Source: an uncultured Hyphomicrobiales bacterium (GTDB taxonomy: Bacteria > Pseudomonadota > Alphaproteobacteria > Rhizobiales > Beijerinckiaceae). Taken from it: a stretch of 64,000 nucleotides of DNA. The notes beneath the pieces were generated by a model. The model did no database searches. It saw only the letters and a program-made list of their open reading frames with translations, and had not been told where the DNA came from. The stretch spans positions 81,068 to 145,067 of the forward strand of contig CAIOVE010000066.1 of NCBI GenBank assembly GCA_903861645.1. The letters are read 5' to 3'. Numbering within the stretch: the stretch's first letter is position 1; each line of letters starts with the position of its first letter. Shown here piece after piece: positions 55,265 through 63,877 of the stretch. A program made the translations under genes and the position numbers.

Positions 55265-56023
55265 ATGGCGCCGATCGTTCGGCTGCGCGGCGTCGGCAAG
55301 TCTTTCGCCAATGGCGTGACCGCGCTTGAGGGTCTCGACCTCGACGTGCGCGCCGGCGAATTCCTGAGCCTGCTCGGCCCCTCTGGTTGCGGCAAGTCGA
55401 CGGCCCTGCGCATGATCGCGGGGTTGGCCGCGCCGACGCGCGGCGACCTCGTCTGGCGCGACGCGACGCGCCCGGAAGTCGGCTTCGTGTTTCAGGAGCC
55501 GACGCTCATGCCCTGGGCGAACGTGCGCGACAACGTCTGGCTGCCGCTGCGCCTGCGCAATGTGTCGCGCGCCGCCGCGGCGGCGCGCATCGACGCCGCG
55601 CTGTCGATGGTGGGCCTTGGCGGCTTCGCCGGCTCCTATCCACGCGAGCTTTCGGGCGGCATGAAGATGCGCGTGTCCATCGCGCGCGCGCTGGTGTTGC
55701 GGCCCGCGCTTCTGTTGATGGACGAGCCCTTCGCGGCGCTCGATGAAATCACGCGACTGAAGCTCAACAACGATCTTCTCGCGCTCAAGGCGGAACTCGA
55801 CACCACCATCGTCTTTGTCACGCACTCGGTTTACGAGAGCGTCTACATGTCGTCGCGGATCGCGATCTTCGCGGCGCGTCCGGGGCGGATCATCGAAACC
55901 ATCGAGATCGACGCGCCCGCGCGCCGCGACGAGGAGTTCCGCCTGTCGGCGGCCTACGCCGACAATGCGCGACGCGCGTCGGCGGCCCTGCATGGCGCGA
56001 TGGAAGCGGAGGCGCGGCCATGA
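55265..56023 (+). CDS. NitT/TauT-type ABC transporter ATP-binding protein
   Basis: 252-residue ATPase. Walker A is GPSGCGKST (about residues 39-47), the signature LSGGMKMRVSIARAL, Walker B LLLMDEPFAALDE, and the switch histidine is in FVTHSVYES. It starts right after the binding-protein stop and overlaps the permease by 4 bases. Confidence 0.93.
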   Translation: MAPIVRLRGVGKSFANGVTALEGLDLDVRAGEFLSLLGPSGCGKSTALRMIAGLAAPTRGDLVWRDATRPEVGFVFQEPTLMPWANVRDNVWLPLRLRNVSRAAAAARIDAALSMVGLGGFAGSYPRELSGGMKMRVSIARALVLRPALLLMDEPFAALDEITRLKLNNDLLALKAELDTTIVFVTHSVYESVYMSSRIAIFAARPGRIIETIEIDAPARRDEEFRLSAAYADNARRASAALHGAMEAEARP

Positions 56024-56805
56024 CGCGACAACGCCTGCTCGACTGGACGCCGCCGGTCATCGTGTTCATCGCCATGCTCGGCCTGTGGGAATTCATCGTC
56101 TGGTTCAACGCGATCCCGCCCTACGTGCTGCCGGCGCCGTCGTTGATCGCGCGCACGCTCGTCAACGACTGGGACACGCTGTTCGCCTCCATGCTGGTGA
56201 CGCTGCGCATCACCTTCGAGGCGTTGGTCGCGGCCGTGGTGGGCGGCGGCCTTCTCGCCCTGCTGTTCGCGCGCTGGCGCTGGGTCGAACGCTCGTTCTT
56301 TCCCTTCGCCGTGGTGTTGCAGGTGACGCCCATCGTCGCCATCGCGCCACTGTTGCTGGTCTATCTCGAGTCGGAAACCGCGGTGCTCGTCTGCGCCTTT
56401 CTCGTGGCGTTCTTTCCGATCCTGTCGAACACCGCGCTCGGCCTCGCTTCGACCGATCACAACCTTGTCGACCTCTTCGATCTCTACAAGGCGTCTGGCT
56501 TCCGCCAGTTGATGCTGCTGCGCCTGCCGGCGGCCCTGCCCTATTTCCTCGGCGGCTTGCGTATCGGCGGCGGCCTAGCGCTGATCGGCGCCATCGTCGC
56601 GGAAATCGCCGCTGGCTCGGCGGGACAGGGCGCGGGTCTCGCCTATCGCATCGTCGAGTCGGGCTTCCGCCTCAACATTCCCCGCATGTTCGCCGCGCTC
56701 ACGCTGATCTCCGCGACGGGCATCCTGATCTTCCTGCTCTTCAGCGCGCTGTCATGGGCGCTGCTGTCGCGCTGGCACGACAGCGCGCGGGATCGCGGCG
56801 GCTAG
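56020..56805 (+). CDS. NitT/TauT-type ABC transporter permease
   Basis: 261-residue permease with about six helices and the EAA-type contact loop DLFDLYKASGFRQLMLLRLPAALPYFLGG (about residues 150-178). It overlaps the ATPase gene by 4 bases. Its stop codon and that of convergent hemN overlap in CTAG at 56802-56805. Confidence 0.92.
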   Translation: MTRQRLLDWTPPVIVFIAMLGLWEFIVWFNAIPPYVLPAPSLIARTLVNDWDTLFASMLVTLRITFEALVAAVVGGGLLALLFARWRWVERSFFPFAVVLQVTPIVAIAPLLLVYLESETAVLVCAFLVAFFPILSNTALGLASTDHNLVDLFDLYKASGFRQLMLLRLPAALPYFLGGLRIGGGLALIGAIVAEIAAGSAGQGAGLAYRIVESGFRLNIPRMFAALTLISATGILIFLLFSALSWALLSRWHDSARDRGG

Positions 56806-58154
56806 ACCGCCACGGAATGGCGCGCCTTGCCGCCATGCAGATAAGCGTCGAAAGCGGCCGCCGCGAGGCGCACGAAGGGCTTGCCGGCTTCGGTGACCCG
56901 CACCACGCGGCCCTCGCGCGTGACAACGCCGTCGCGCTCCAGCGCGTCGAGTTCGTCCTGGGCGTCGTCCAGCGCGCCAACATCGCCGGCCAGCCGGCGC
57001 GCGAGCGCGCCATAGTCGAGCGCGAAGTCGCACATCAGGCGCTCGATCGCCGAGGCGCGCAATCGATCGTCGTCGGTCAGTTCGAGGCCCTTCACGATGG
57101 CGGGCTTTTCGGCGTCGACCGCGCGCCGCCAGCCCGCGACATCCGGCGCGTTCTGGATGAAGCCTTGCGGCAACTTGCCGATGGATGACGCGCCCAGCGG
57201 CAACAGCGCGTCGGCGACATCGGTCGTGTAGCCTTGAAAATTGCGGCGCAACGTTCCCCCGCGCGCGGCGATCGCCATGTCGTCGTCGGGCCGCGCGAAA
57301 TGATCGAGGCCAATCGCCTCGTAGCCATGCGCCTCCAGCGTTCGGCGCGCGAGATCGGCCTGCGCCAGACGCGCGCTCGCGCCCGGCAGGGCCGCGGCGT
57401 CGATCAACTGCTGATGCGACTTGAACCAGGGCACATGGGCATAGCCGAAGATGGCGAGTCGCGCCGGCGCGAGGCCCGCGGCCAGCGTCGCCGTGCGTCG
57501 CACGTCCTCCTCGGACTGGTCGGGCAGTCCGTACATGAGATCGAGATTGATGGCGCCGATGCCCGCCCCGCGCAAAAGGCGCACGGCGTTTTCAACGACC
57601 TCGTAGGGCTGCGGACGACCGATCTGCCGTTGCACGTGCTCGTTGAAATCCTGCACGCCGAGGCTGGCGCGCGTCACGCCAATGGCCGCGAGCCCGGCGA
57701 CGAGCGGCGCGTCGACCGTGCGAGGATCGAGTTCGATGGCGTGTTCGGCGATGGCCGATAGATCGAACGCCCCCGCCACCCGCGCGGCAAGCCGGCCAAG
57801 CCGCTTCGGCCCCAGCAGGCTGGGGGTTCCTCCACCCCAGTGAATATGGGTGACGCGGCGCGCTCGCGTGGCCCGCGCGAGAAGGTCGATCTCCTTTTCG
57901 AGGGTGGCCGTGTAATCGTCGAGCGGCGCCTCGCGGCGAACCGCCTTCGTGTTGCAACCGCAATAGGTGCAGATGGCCGAGCAGAACGGCACATGAAGAT
58001 AAAGCGACAGGGTCGCGTTATCAGGCAGATCAGCCAGCCATTGCGTGGCGCGCGCCGCGCCGGTGGCGGCGTTGAAATGGGGGGCCGTCGGATAGCTCGT
58101 GTAGCGCGGCACGGCTCGTTCGGCGAGGATCAGGGCGCTTTCGGATGTAGCCAT
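56802..58154 (-). CDS. hemN: Oxygen-independent coproporphyrinogen III oxidase
   Basis: 450-residue radical SAM enzyme that decarboxylates coproporphyrinogen III under low oxygen, in haem synthesis. The radical SAM cluster cysteines are C58, C62 and C65 in HVPFCSAICTYCGC. YTSYPTAPHF precedes them and HIHWGGGTP, NLDLMYGLPDQ and NFQGYTT follow, all HemN marks. The ATG at 58154 lies 34 bases from a perfect FixK/FNR box. The frame extends to 58223 but that extension would run through the box, so it is not coding. Anaerobic induction is expected. Confidence 0.95.
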   Translation of the reverse strand: MATSESALILAERAVPRYTSYPTAPHFNAATGAARATQWLADLPDNATLSLYLHVPFCSAICTYCGCNTKAVRREAPLDDYTATLEKEIDLLARATRARRVTHIHWGGGTPSLLGPKRLGRLAARVAGAFDLSAIAEHAIELDPRTVDAPLVAGLAAIGVTRASLGVQDFNEHVQRQIGRPQPYEVVENAVRLLRGAGIGAINLDLMYGLPDQSEEDVRRTATLAAGLAPARLAIFGYAHVPWFKSHQQLIDAAALPGASARLAQADLARRTLEAHGYEAIGLDHFARPDDDMAIAARGGTLRRNFQGYTTDVADALLPLGASSIGKLPQGFIQNAPDVAGWRRAVDAEKPAIVKGLELTDDDRLRASAIERLMCDFALDYGALARRLAGDVGALDDAQDELDALERDGVVTREGRVVRVTEAGKPFVRLAAAAFDAYLHGGKARHSVAV

Positions 58155-58188
58155 GGTCGCATATTCGACGGCCAGACCCCGCGACTCA

Positions 58189-58202
58189 TTGACCCGCGTC
58201 AA
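58189..58202. promoter_or_regulatory. FNR/FixK-type anaerobox of hemN
   Basis: TTGACCCGCGTCAA, a perfect palindrome TTGAC-N4-GTCAA of the CRP/FNR (FixK, FnrN) class, is 34 bases upstream of hemN and 60 bases upstream of the divergent Bug-type gene. It should activate hemN at low oxygen. Confidence 0.85.
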
Positions 58203-58262
58203 TGATTTGCGCCGGACGGCCACTTGAGGCAGTTTGCGCCCCCGACCCTAGGGAGAAAACGG

Positions 58263-59234
58263 ATGAACCGCCTGACACCGCGCTTTTGCGCCCTGGCTTT
58301 GCTGGCCGCCCTGTCCGCGACGCCCCTCGCCGCGCAGACCTATCCAGACCATCCCGTGCGGATCACCGTGCCCTTCGCGCCGGGCGGCATCGCCGACATC
58401 ACGACCCGCATCGTCGCCGACAACCTGTCGAAAAAATTCGGCCAGAATTTCATCGTGGACAATCAGCAGAGCCCCGGCGGCATCATCGCGGCCCGCGCGG
58501 CGCTTTCAGGCGGCGCCGATGGCCACACGCTGACCCTGTTCACCAACGGCACCGCCATCAGCGTCGGCCAGTTCAAGAACCTGCGCTACGACCCCATCAA
58601 GGAATTCACGCCGATTTCCGGCCTCGGCTATTTCGATTTCGCCTTCGCCACGGCGGGCGACGGCCCCTACAAAACGCTTGAGGATTTCCTCAAGACGGCG
58701 CGCGAGAAGCCGGGCGTGCTCAACGTCGGCACCGTCGCCATCGGCAGCACGCAAAACCTGTCGGCGGAACTGTTCAAGAGCATGGCGGGCATCGACGTGC
58801 GCGTGGTTCCCTATCGCACGACGCCGGACCTCATCGTCGCCGCCATCCGCGGCGACGTGGCGGTGATCCTCGATTCCCCGGCCTCGATGAAGGGCAATTT
58901 CCAGGACGGCAAATTGCGCGCGCTGGCCATTTCCGGCGCCAGGAAGTCTGAATACCTGCCCGGCGTGCCGAGCGTCGCCGACTCCGGCGTGCCCGGCTTC
59001 GACGTGCCTTCGTGGAACGCGCTCTACGCGCCCGCCGGCACGCCACAAAAGGTCATCGACACGCTCAACAAGGGGCTGATGGAAATCCTCGGTTCCCCCG
59101 AGACGAAAAAGCAGTTGTTCGATGTCGGCATCACCGCCTATCCGACAACGCCCGACGAGATCGGGGCGAAACTCAAGACCGAAATCGTCCGCTGGAACGA
59201 CGTCATCACCAAGGCGGGCATCGAGCGTCAGTAA
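58263..59234 (+). CDS. Bug/TctC family tripartite tricarboxylate transporter binding protein
   Basis: 323 residues. The signal peptide ends near LAAQTY (residue 26), followed by YPDHPVRITVPFAPGGIADITTRIVAD, the classic Bug opening, and later PGVPSVADSGVPGFDVPSWNALYAPAGTP. These proteins bind carboxylates for TctAB permeases or act as sensors; no tctAB is here, so it is an orphan. A GGGAG site precedes the ATG. It is divergent from hemN, with the FixK box in between. Confidence 0.9.
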   Translation: MNRLTPRFCALALLAALSATPLAAQTYPDHPVRITVPFAPGGIADITTRIVADNLSKKFGQNFIVDNQQSPGGIIAARAALSGGADGHTLTLFTNGTAISVGQFKNLRYDPIKEFTPISGLGYFDFAFATAGDGPYKTLEDFLKTAREKPGVLNVGTVAIGSTQNLSAELFKSMAGIDVRVVPYRTTPDLIVAAIRGDVAVILDSPASMKGNFQDGKLRALAISGARKSEYLPGVPSVADSGVPGFDVPSWNALYAPAGTPQKVIDTLNKGLMEILGSPETKKQLFDVGITAYPTTPDEIGAKLKTEIVRWNDVITKAGIERQ

Positions 59235-59354
59235 CGGCAATCAAACGGGCCACGCGGGCGCGCCGCCGGGTCGCGACGAAAGACGGTTGCGAGGCGCCAT
59301 GTTGACATCGGCGCCCCACGTGGCGATAGCACCGCCACAAAGGGAGGCCGCCCC

Positions 59355-60335
59355 GTGACCAAGCCAGACGTTCTCATGCCCGTGCCCCTGCCCGCTTCAC
59401 TCGGCGACGGGTTGGCGCGCGATTTCAACGTGGTCCGACCCTTTGAAACGCCCGATCCGGAAGCAACCCTCGCCCGGATCGCGCCCACCCTGCGTTTCAT
59501 CGCGACCGGCGTGCCCGTGATCGCCGATGGCGTCAGCCGGCCGATCGACGCGCCCTACATGGCGCGTTTTCCCCGGCTCGAACTCGTCGCCAACATGGGC
59601 GTCGGCTACGACAACATCGACGCGACGGCGGCCGCCGCGCGCGGCGTGGTTGTCACCAATACGCCAGATGTGTTGACGGAAGAGACCGCCGACGCCGCCT
59701 TCGGCCTGTTGCTGGCCGTCATCAGGCAGTTGCCGCAAGCCGATCGTTATCTGCGGTCGGGCAAGTGGCTGGACAAGGCGTTTCCCCTGTCGGCGAGCCT
59801 TCGCGACCGCGTCATGGGAATCGTCGGTCTTGGCCGCATCGGCAAGGCCATCGCGCGCCGCGGCGAGGCCTTCGGCCTCAAGGTCGCCTACCATGGCCGT
59901 CGCCGTCAGGACGATGTCGCATGGCCATTTTACGCCGATCTCGCCGAGATGGCGCGCGCCTGCGACATCCTGATGATTTCCACGCCCGGCGGCCCGGGCA
60001 CGCGCGGTCTTGTCGACGCCCGGATTCTGGACGCGCTCGGCCCCAGTGGCGTCGTCATCAACATCGCGCGCGGCGGCATTGTCGACGAGGACGCGCTGAT
60101 CGCCGCCCTGCGGGAGCGCCGGATCTGGAGCGCGGGTCTCGACGTCTACGCGGACGAACCGCGCGTTCCGGCCGAACTCGTCGCGATGGAACAGGTTGTC
60201 CTGCTGCCGCATGTCGGCTCGGCTACGGGCCCGACGCGCGACGCCATGGCGCGACTTGTGGTCGACAACCTGCGCGCCTTCGCGCGAGGCGAGGGGCCGC
60301 TCACGCCTGTCGATGAGACGCCTTGGCGCGGGTAA
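59355..60335 (+). CDS. D-2-hydroxyacid dehydrogenase
   Basis: 326-residue NAD(P)-dependent enzyme of the GyaR/HprA family. The nucleotide loop MGIVGLGRIGKAIARRGEAFG is at about residues 153-173. The catalytic arginine is in VINIARGGIVDE, a glutamate is in DVYADEPRVP, and the histidine is in VLLPHVGSATG. It probably acts on hydroxypyruvate or glyoxylate. A GTG start follows AGGGAGG. It lies 120 bases after the Bug gene and might share its expression. Confidence 0.9.
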   Translation: MTKPDVLMPVPLPASLGDGLARDFNVVRPFETPDPEATLARIAPTLRFIATGVPVIADGVSRPIDAPYMARFPRLELVANMGVGYDNIDATAAAARGVVVTNTPDVLTEETADAAFGLLLAVIRQLPQADRYLRSGKWLDKAFPLSASLRDRVMGIVGLGRIGKAIARRGEAFGLKVAYHGRRRQDDVAWPFYADLAEMARACDILMISTPGGPGTRGLVDARILDALGPSGVVINIARGGIVDEDALIAALRERRIWSAGLDVYADEPRVPAELVAMEQVVLLPHVGSATGPTRDAMARLVVDNLRAFARGEGPLTPVDETPWRG

Positions 60336-60403
60336 GCAATTCAGGCATCCTTGTCGCATTATCCCTGATCATTGCACATTTGATTCGCACTGGAGTTCGT
60401 CGC

Positions 60404-61321
60404 ATGAGGCCAGCGACCCCCTCGCGTCCATCCAACAAGCCGATCCGGCGTCTGGCGCTGGCGAGCGCCCTGGCGCTTTGCTTGCCCGTCGCGATCGGCG
60501 TTTGCGCCGAAATGGGCGGCGCCGCGGCCATGGCCGGCCCTTGGGAAATCGCCTTGCACGACACGCCTCGCAAATGCGGTCTCGTGCTGCGGCCGGAAAA
60601 AACCGACGCGGCGGATCTGACCGTCGCCTTGCCGGCGGGATGCCGGCGCGCCATGCCGGTGCTCGTCGATGTCGGCGGCTGGTCGGCGTCCAACGACAGC
60701 GAAGTGCTGCTCGACGACCGGGTGGGCAAGCCCGTGCTGACATTCCACGTCGGAACCAGCAACAGTCTGCTCGCCACGGGCCCAGAGGGCGAGACCTATG
60801 AACTCACGCCCACGGGCCAGCAAAGGATCGCGCAGGCCGGCGGCATTCAGGCCGCGCCACGCGCGAACGCGCCAGCCGTGCTCACCCCATCCGCGACGCC
60901 GGCCGCCGCTCCGGCAAAACCACAACCGGTCCAGCTCACGCCCGCCACGCAAGCGACGACGGCGAAACAGCCGGAGATAACCACGAGCGCCGCGCCAACC
61001 CATTACGCCGGCAAGGTCGGCGACCTCGCTGGTCGATACGTCATCCTGCGCGCGGGCGCGGAAGGCGGCAAGGATATCGGCTGCATGCTCACGCTGGATG
61101 ATCGCGCGCGCGGTCCCGGCGGCTTCAAGGCCCAGCTCGCCCCCGCCTGTCGGGACAACGGAATCGTCGTTTTCGAACCCGTCGGGTGGCATTTCGAACG
61201 CGGCAAGCTCGTGCTCACCGCGCGCAAGGGACATTCGGCGGCTTTCGATTATCACGCCGACGGTTCATGGTGGAAGGAAGGCAAGGATTCCGGCAAGGCG
61301 CTCGGCGTCCGGCACATGTGA
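60404..61321 (+). CDS. Two-domain AprI/Inh-like secreted protein
   Basis: 305 residues with a signal/anchor region near 16-42. It carries two AprI/Inh-like domains, the first at about 43-145 with a cysteine pair C58/C80 (AGPWEIALHDTPRKCGLVL), the second at about 208-305 with C227/C249 (LAGRYVILRAGAEGGKDIGC). A Pro/Ala/Thr-rich linker (150-200) joins them. Inh proteins inhibit secreted serralysin-type metalloproteases and Omp19 of Brucella uses the same fold; no such protease is nearby. The ATG at 60404 with TGGAG upstream is preferred to 60323. Confidence 0.72.
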   Translation: MRPATPSRPSNKPIRRLALASALALCLPVAIGVCAEMGGAAAMAGPWEIALHDTPRKCGLVLRPEKTDAADLTVALPAGCRRAMPVLVDVGGWSASNDSEVLLDDRVGKPVLTFHVGTSNSLLATGPEGETYELTPTGQQRIAQAGGIQAAPRANAPAVLTPSATPAAAPAKPQPVQLTPATQATTAKQPEITTSAAPTHYAGKVGDLAGRYVILRAGAEGGKDIGCMLTLDDRARGPGGFKAQLAPACRDNGIVVFEPVGWHFERGKLVLTARKGHSAAFDYHADGSWWKEGKDSGKALGVRHM

Positions 61322-61407
61322 CCAGGCGTGGGCTTGACCGCCAGTTTTGCAATTTTTTCATAAGCCCGTAAAACGCCCCCGGACGATTGTGGGTCCGGGA
61401 GTTCATA

Positions 61408-61737
61408 TTGTTGAGAATTTCAGTATCCGTCTGCTGCTTTTTGTTTGCAACCGCCGCCGGCCACGCCGCCACATGGACCGGCAAGGCCTCATATTACGGC
61501 CTGCGCGGGAGAACCGCGAGCGGCGCGCATGTCGGCGTCATGACAGCCGCCCACCGCAGCCTGCCATTTGGTACATCGCTGCGCGTCACCAACCTGAAGA
61601 ATGGCCATAGCGTTGTCGTTCGCGTCAACGATCGTGGTCCTTTCGTGCGCGGCCGGATCATCGATGTTTCGACACCAGCGGCCGATGCGCTTGTTCGGAA
61701 AACTCAAGGATTGGAGGCGCATCCACACCCGCTATGA
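61408..61737 (+). pseudogene. RlpA-like septal ring lytic transglycosylase, 3-prime end replaced by an IS fragment
   Basis: 109 codons from TTG at 61408 (GGGAG upstream). A signal peptide ends near GHAAT, followed by the double-psi beta-barrel with [61 protein letters not shown]. At about position 61692 the homology stops; the frame then reads [15 protein letters not shown] and ends, while the other frame reads an IS5-type transposase tail. RlpA normally continues with a short final strand (such as GVARVRV), so the gene is truncated. Whether the shortened protein works is unknown. Confidence 0.7.
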
Positions 61738-61818
61738 CCGATGCGCACATACCTTCATGTCCGCGATCTGCATCGCCGCAACTGTAATCTTCTGGATGTG
61801 ATCAATGAGTCCTGAGCC
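61692..61818 (+). mobile_element. Remnant of an IS5-family transposase 3-prime end
   Basis: In the frame ending at 61801 the translation is [24 protein letters not shown] plus SAICIAATVIFWM. This is the recognisable C-terminus of IS5/IS427-type transposases (xFGxLKDxRRIxTRYDRxAxxFxxAxCIAATVxxW). No upstream transposase part is present. A terminal-like sequence, GAGTCCTGAGCC, lies at about 61806-61817. The remnant is joined directly to rlpA. Confidence 0.75.
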
Positions 61819-61872
61819 TAAATTATCTCGGTCATGACGATAAGATGTAGGGACGAGGGGGATTCTAAGGGG

Positions 61873-63804
61873 ATGCTGATAGACGAAAACAAGCAGATTT
61901 CAACCGTTCACCTGGATGTTGCTCGGCATTTCTTTCAACCAGAGTATTACCTGTCCCAAGTGCAGGACCCGGCAGCGATTGGCGATCCGCTGGATCATTA
62001 TCTTCGGATTGGTTGGCTCAGTGGCCTCGATCCTAATGAGTGTTTTTCCACGAGCTTTTATCTAAAATCCAACCCGGATGTTGGTAAAAGCGGCATTCAT
62101 CCCTTCATACATTTTTTAGAACACGGCAACCACGAACGCTCTGGCTGCCTGCCATTTTATGAGATTCCCCTCAACGATTTGGAAGATGCGGATACCTATG
62201 CGGCATGGTGCTCGCGTTGGAGGTATTACCGGTCAATGATGACCCACCTGAAGCCGACCAGGTCGTTATTCACGATGTTCACCGTAGTTCTTCTCGAGGG
62301 CAAAGGTGCGGCCGCAAGCTTAGCATCACTGATGGCGCAGGATTACGCCAATATAGAGATCCGGCTTATTGGCAAACACAACGCGGCCGAAAGACAGAGG
62401 GACTTCAGCGCATTTCATAGTCTTATGATCGAAGACTGCAGCAGCTTCGCTGATTATGTACAACGAGATGCAGGTCAGCTTGGCTGGCGAGGAGATTTCA
62501 TTGTCTTCCTGAAGAGCGGCGCGACACTTGATACCGACTTCTTCTCACAGGTGAATGCGCTATTATGCGCTATGCATGAACGAAAGGGCGAAGTGCCCGC
62601 CCTAGTTACGGCCGATTTCGATCGGATAAACACATCAGGAACATGCAGAGAACCCACGTTTCTTCATGGGTGGGACCCCGATTGGCAACTCGCGACGGAC
62701 GCAGAGACAGGCAATATTCTGTTTGGCCGCGACCTTCTCATCGATACCCTAAAAACTGGGCGCTCTTGGACTGTCGGCGATCTCGTTAATGCCTACGCGT
62801 CGCGACCCGACTGGCTGACAACAGCCCATCTTGCGGGGCCGCTGCTGCACCTGCCGGCGTCGACATCCCGCACCGCAGAGCCACGCATTGCCGCACAGTG
62901 CACCAATGCCGACGAAACTCTCTCGATCATTATCCCCAACAAGGATCGCCCCGAGCTTCTGAACGCTTGCTGCCGTTTTCTAGCCGAACCGCAAAGCCGG
63001 AAGATCGAGCTCATCATCGTCGACAATGCCAGCAGCGATCCCGCGTTGATGTTATTGTATGAGCGTTTGCAGAAAGCATATCATGCGAAGATCATCTCAA
63101 TGAACACGTCGTTCAATTACTCTCGCATGATTAACGTCGGCGTCGCAGCGAGTTCCGGCGATCTTCTTTTGTTTCTCAACAACGATGTAGTTATTCCAGA
63201 TCAGGCTACACTGTCAAAACTGTGTGCGGAAGCCGCGCGACCCGAGGTCGGCCTCGTTGGTAGCCTGTTGACCTATCCAGATGGATCCCTGCAACACGCA
63301 GGCATGCTCTTCTCGACCTTGCCCGACGGTCAACTTTCCGCAACGGGACATGCATATCGTTTTGCGCCCACACAATACCCATGCCCGTCCGACCCCTGGA
63401 ACGCGCCTCGCAACTGGCAGTCTGTGACTGGCGCAGTCCAATGCTGCCGACGCAAGGTTTACGATGAAGTAGGCGGCTATGATGAGATTGACCTTCCGAT
63501 CGAATATAACGATGTCGATTTCAGTTTGCGCGTGAGGCAACTTAGGTATCGTGTTCTATGTCTTCCCTTACGGGGCATAGTCCACGACGAATCCGCAACG
63601 CGGAGATATCTCGAAAAGTCTTTTGCCGAGCATGCCAGCAAGGCTGCCCATCGCTTGATGCAAAAGCGCTGGCCGGAGGCGTTCGCGCGCGACCCCTTCG
63701 CCAATCCTTTCTTGAACATAGTGGAACGATGGCCACCTTGTGTCAGAGATTTTCAGACGCAGCTACCAAGTCTGAAGTCCCGGAGAGTGATCCACCCCAT
63801 TTGA
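61873..63804 (+). CDS. Glycosyltransferase family 2 protein with N-terminal repeat motifs
   Basis: 643 residues. The N-terminal 90 residues carry a duplicated surface-polysaccharide enzyme motif: FFQPEYYLSQVQ...DHYLRIGWLSGLDPN and STSFYLKSNPDV...PFIHFLEHGNHER. A degenerate first transferase-like region (about 125-320) comes next. The C-terminal GT2 domain (about 350-600) has LSIIIPNKDRPELL, IIVDNASSDP, NYSRMINVGVAASSGDLLLFLNND and IEYNDVDFSLRVRQ. The start ATG at 61873 has GAGGGGG upstream. It is clearly lower in GC and richer in A/T-ending codons than its neighbours, and is bracketed by IS pieces, so it is likely foreign. The last few residues may come from a fused IS end. Confidence 0.85.
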   Translation: MLIDENKQISTVHLDVARHFFQPEYYLSQVQDPAAIGDPLDHYLRIGWLSGLDPNECFSTSFYLKSNPDVGKSGIHPFIHFLEHGNHERSGCLPFYEIPLNDLEDADTYAAWCSRWRYYRSMMTHLKPTRSLFTMFTVVLLEGKGAAASLASLMAQDYANIEIRLIGKHNAAERQRDFSAFHSLMIEDCSSFADYVQRDAGQLGWRGDFIVFLKSGATLDTDFFSQVNALLCAMHERKGEVPALVTADFDRINTSGTCREPTFLHGWDPDWQLATDAETGNILFGRDLLIDTLKTGRSWTVGDLVNAYASRPDWLTTAHLAGPLLHLPASTSRTAEPRIAAQCTNADETLSIIIPNKDRPELLNACCRFLAEPQSRKIELIIVDNASSDPALMLLYERLQKAYHAKIISMNTSFNYSRMINVGVAASSGDLLLFLNNDVVIPDQATLSKLCAEAARPEVGLVGSLLTYPDGSLQHAGMLFSTLPDGQLSATGHAYRFAPTQYPCPSDPWNAPRNWQSVTGAVQCCRRKVYDEVGGYDEIDLPIEYNDVDFSLRVRQLRYRVLCLPLRGIVHDESATRRYLEKSFAEHASKAAHRLMQKRWPEAFARDPFANPFLNIVERWPPCVRDFQTQLPSLKSRRVIHPI

Positions 63805-63877
63805 CCGTGTCCACCCTAGAATACGTCTTTTGAGACAGAAGAGGAACGCAATGGTGAGGTGACCTGCCCCCGAACTT

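Noticed and set aside
61601..61801. Intact small gene ending in the transposase tail
   Set aside because: Its first half is an out-of-frame reading of rlpA; only the last 36 or so codons match IS5 transposases.
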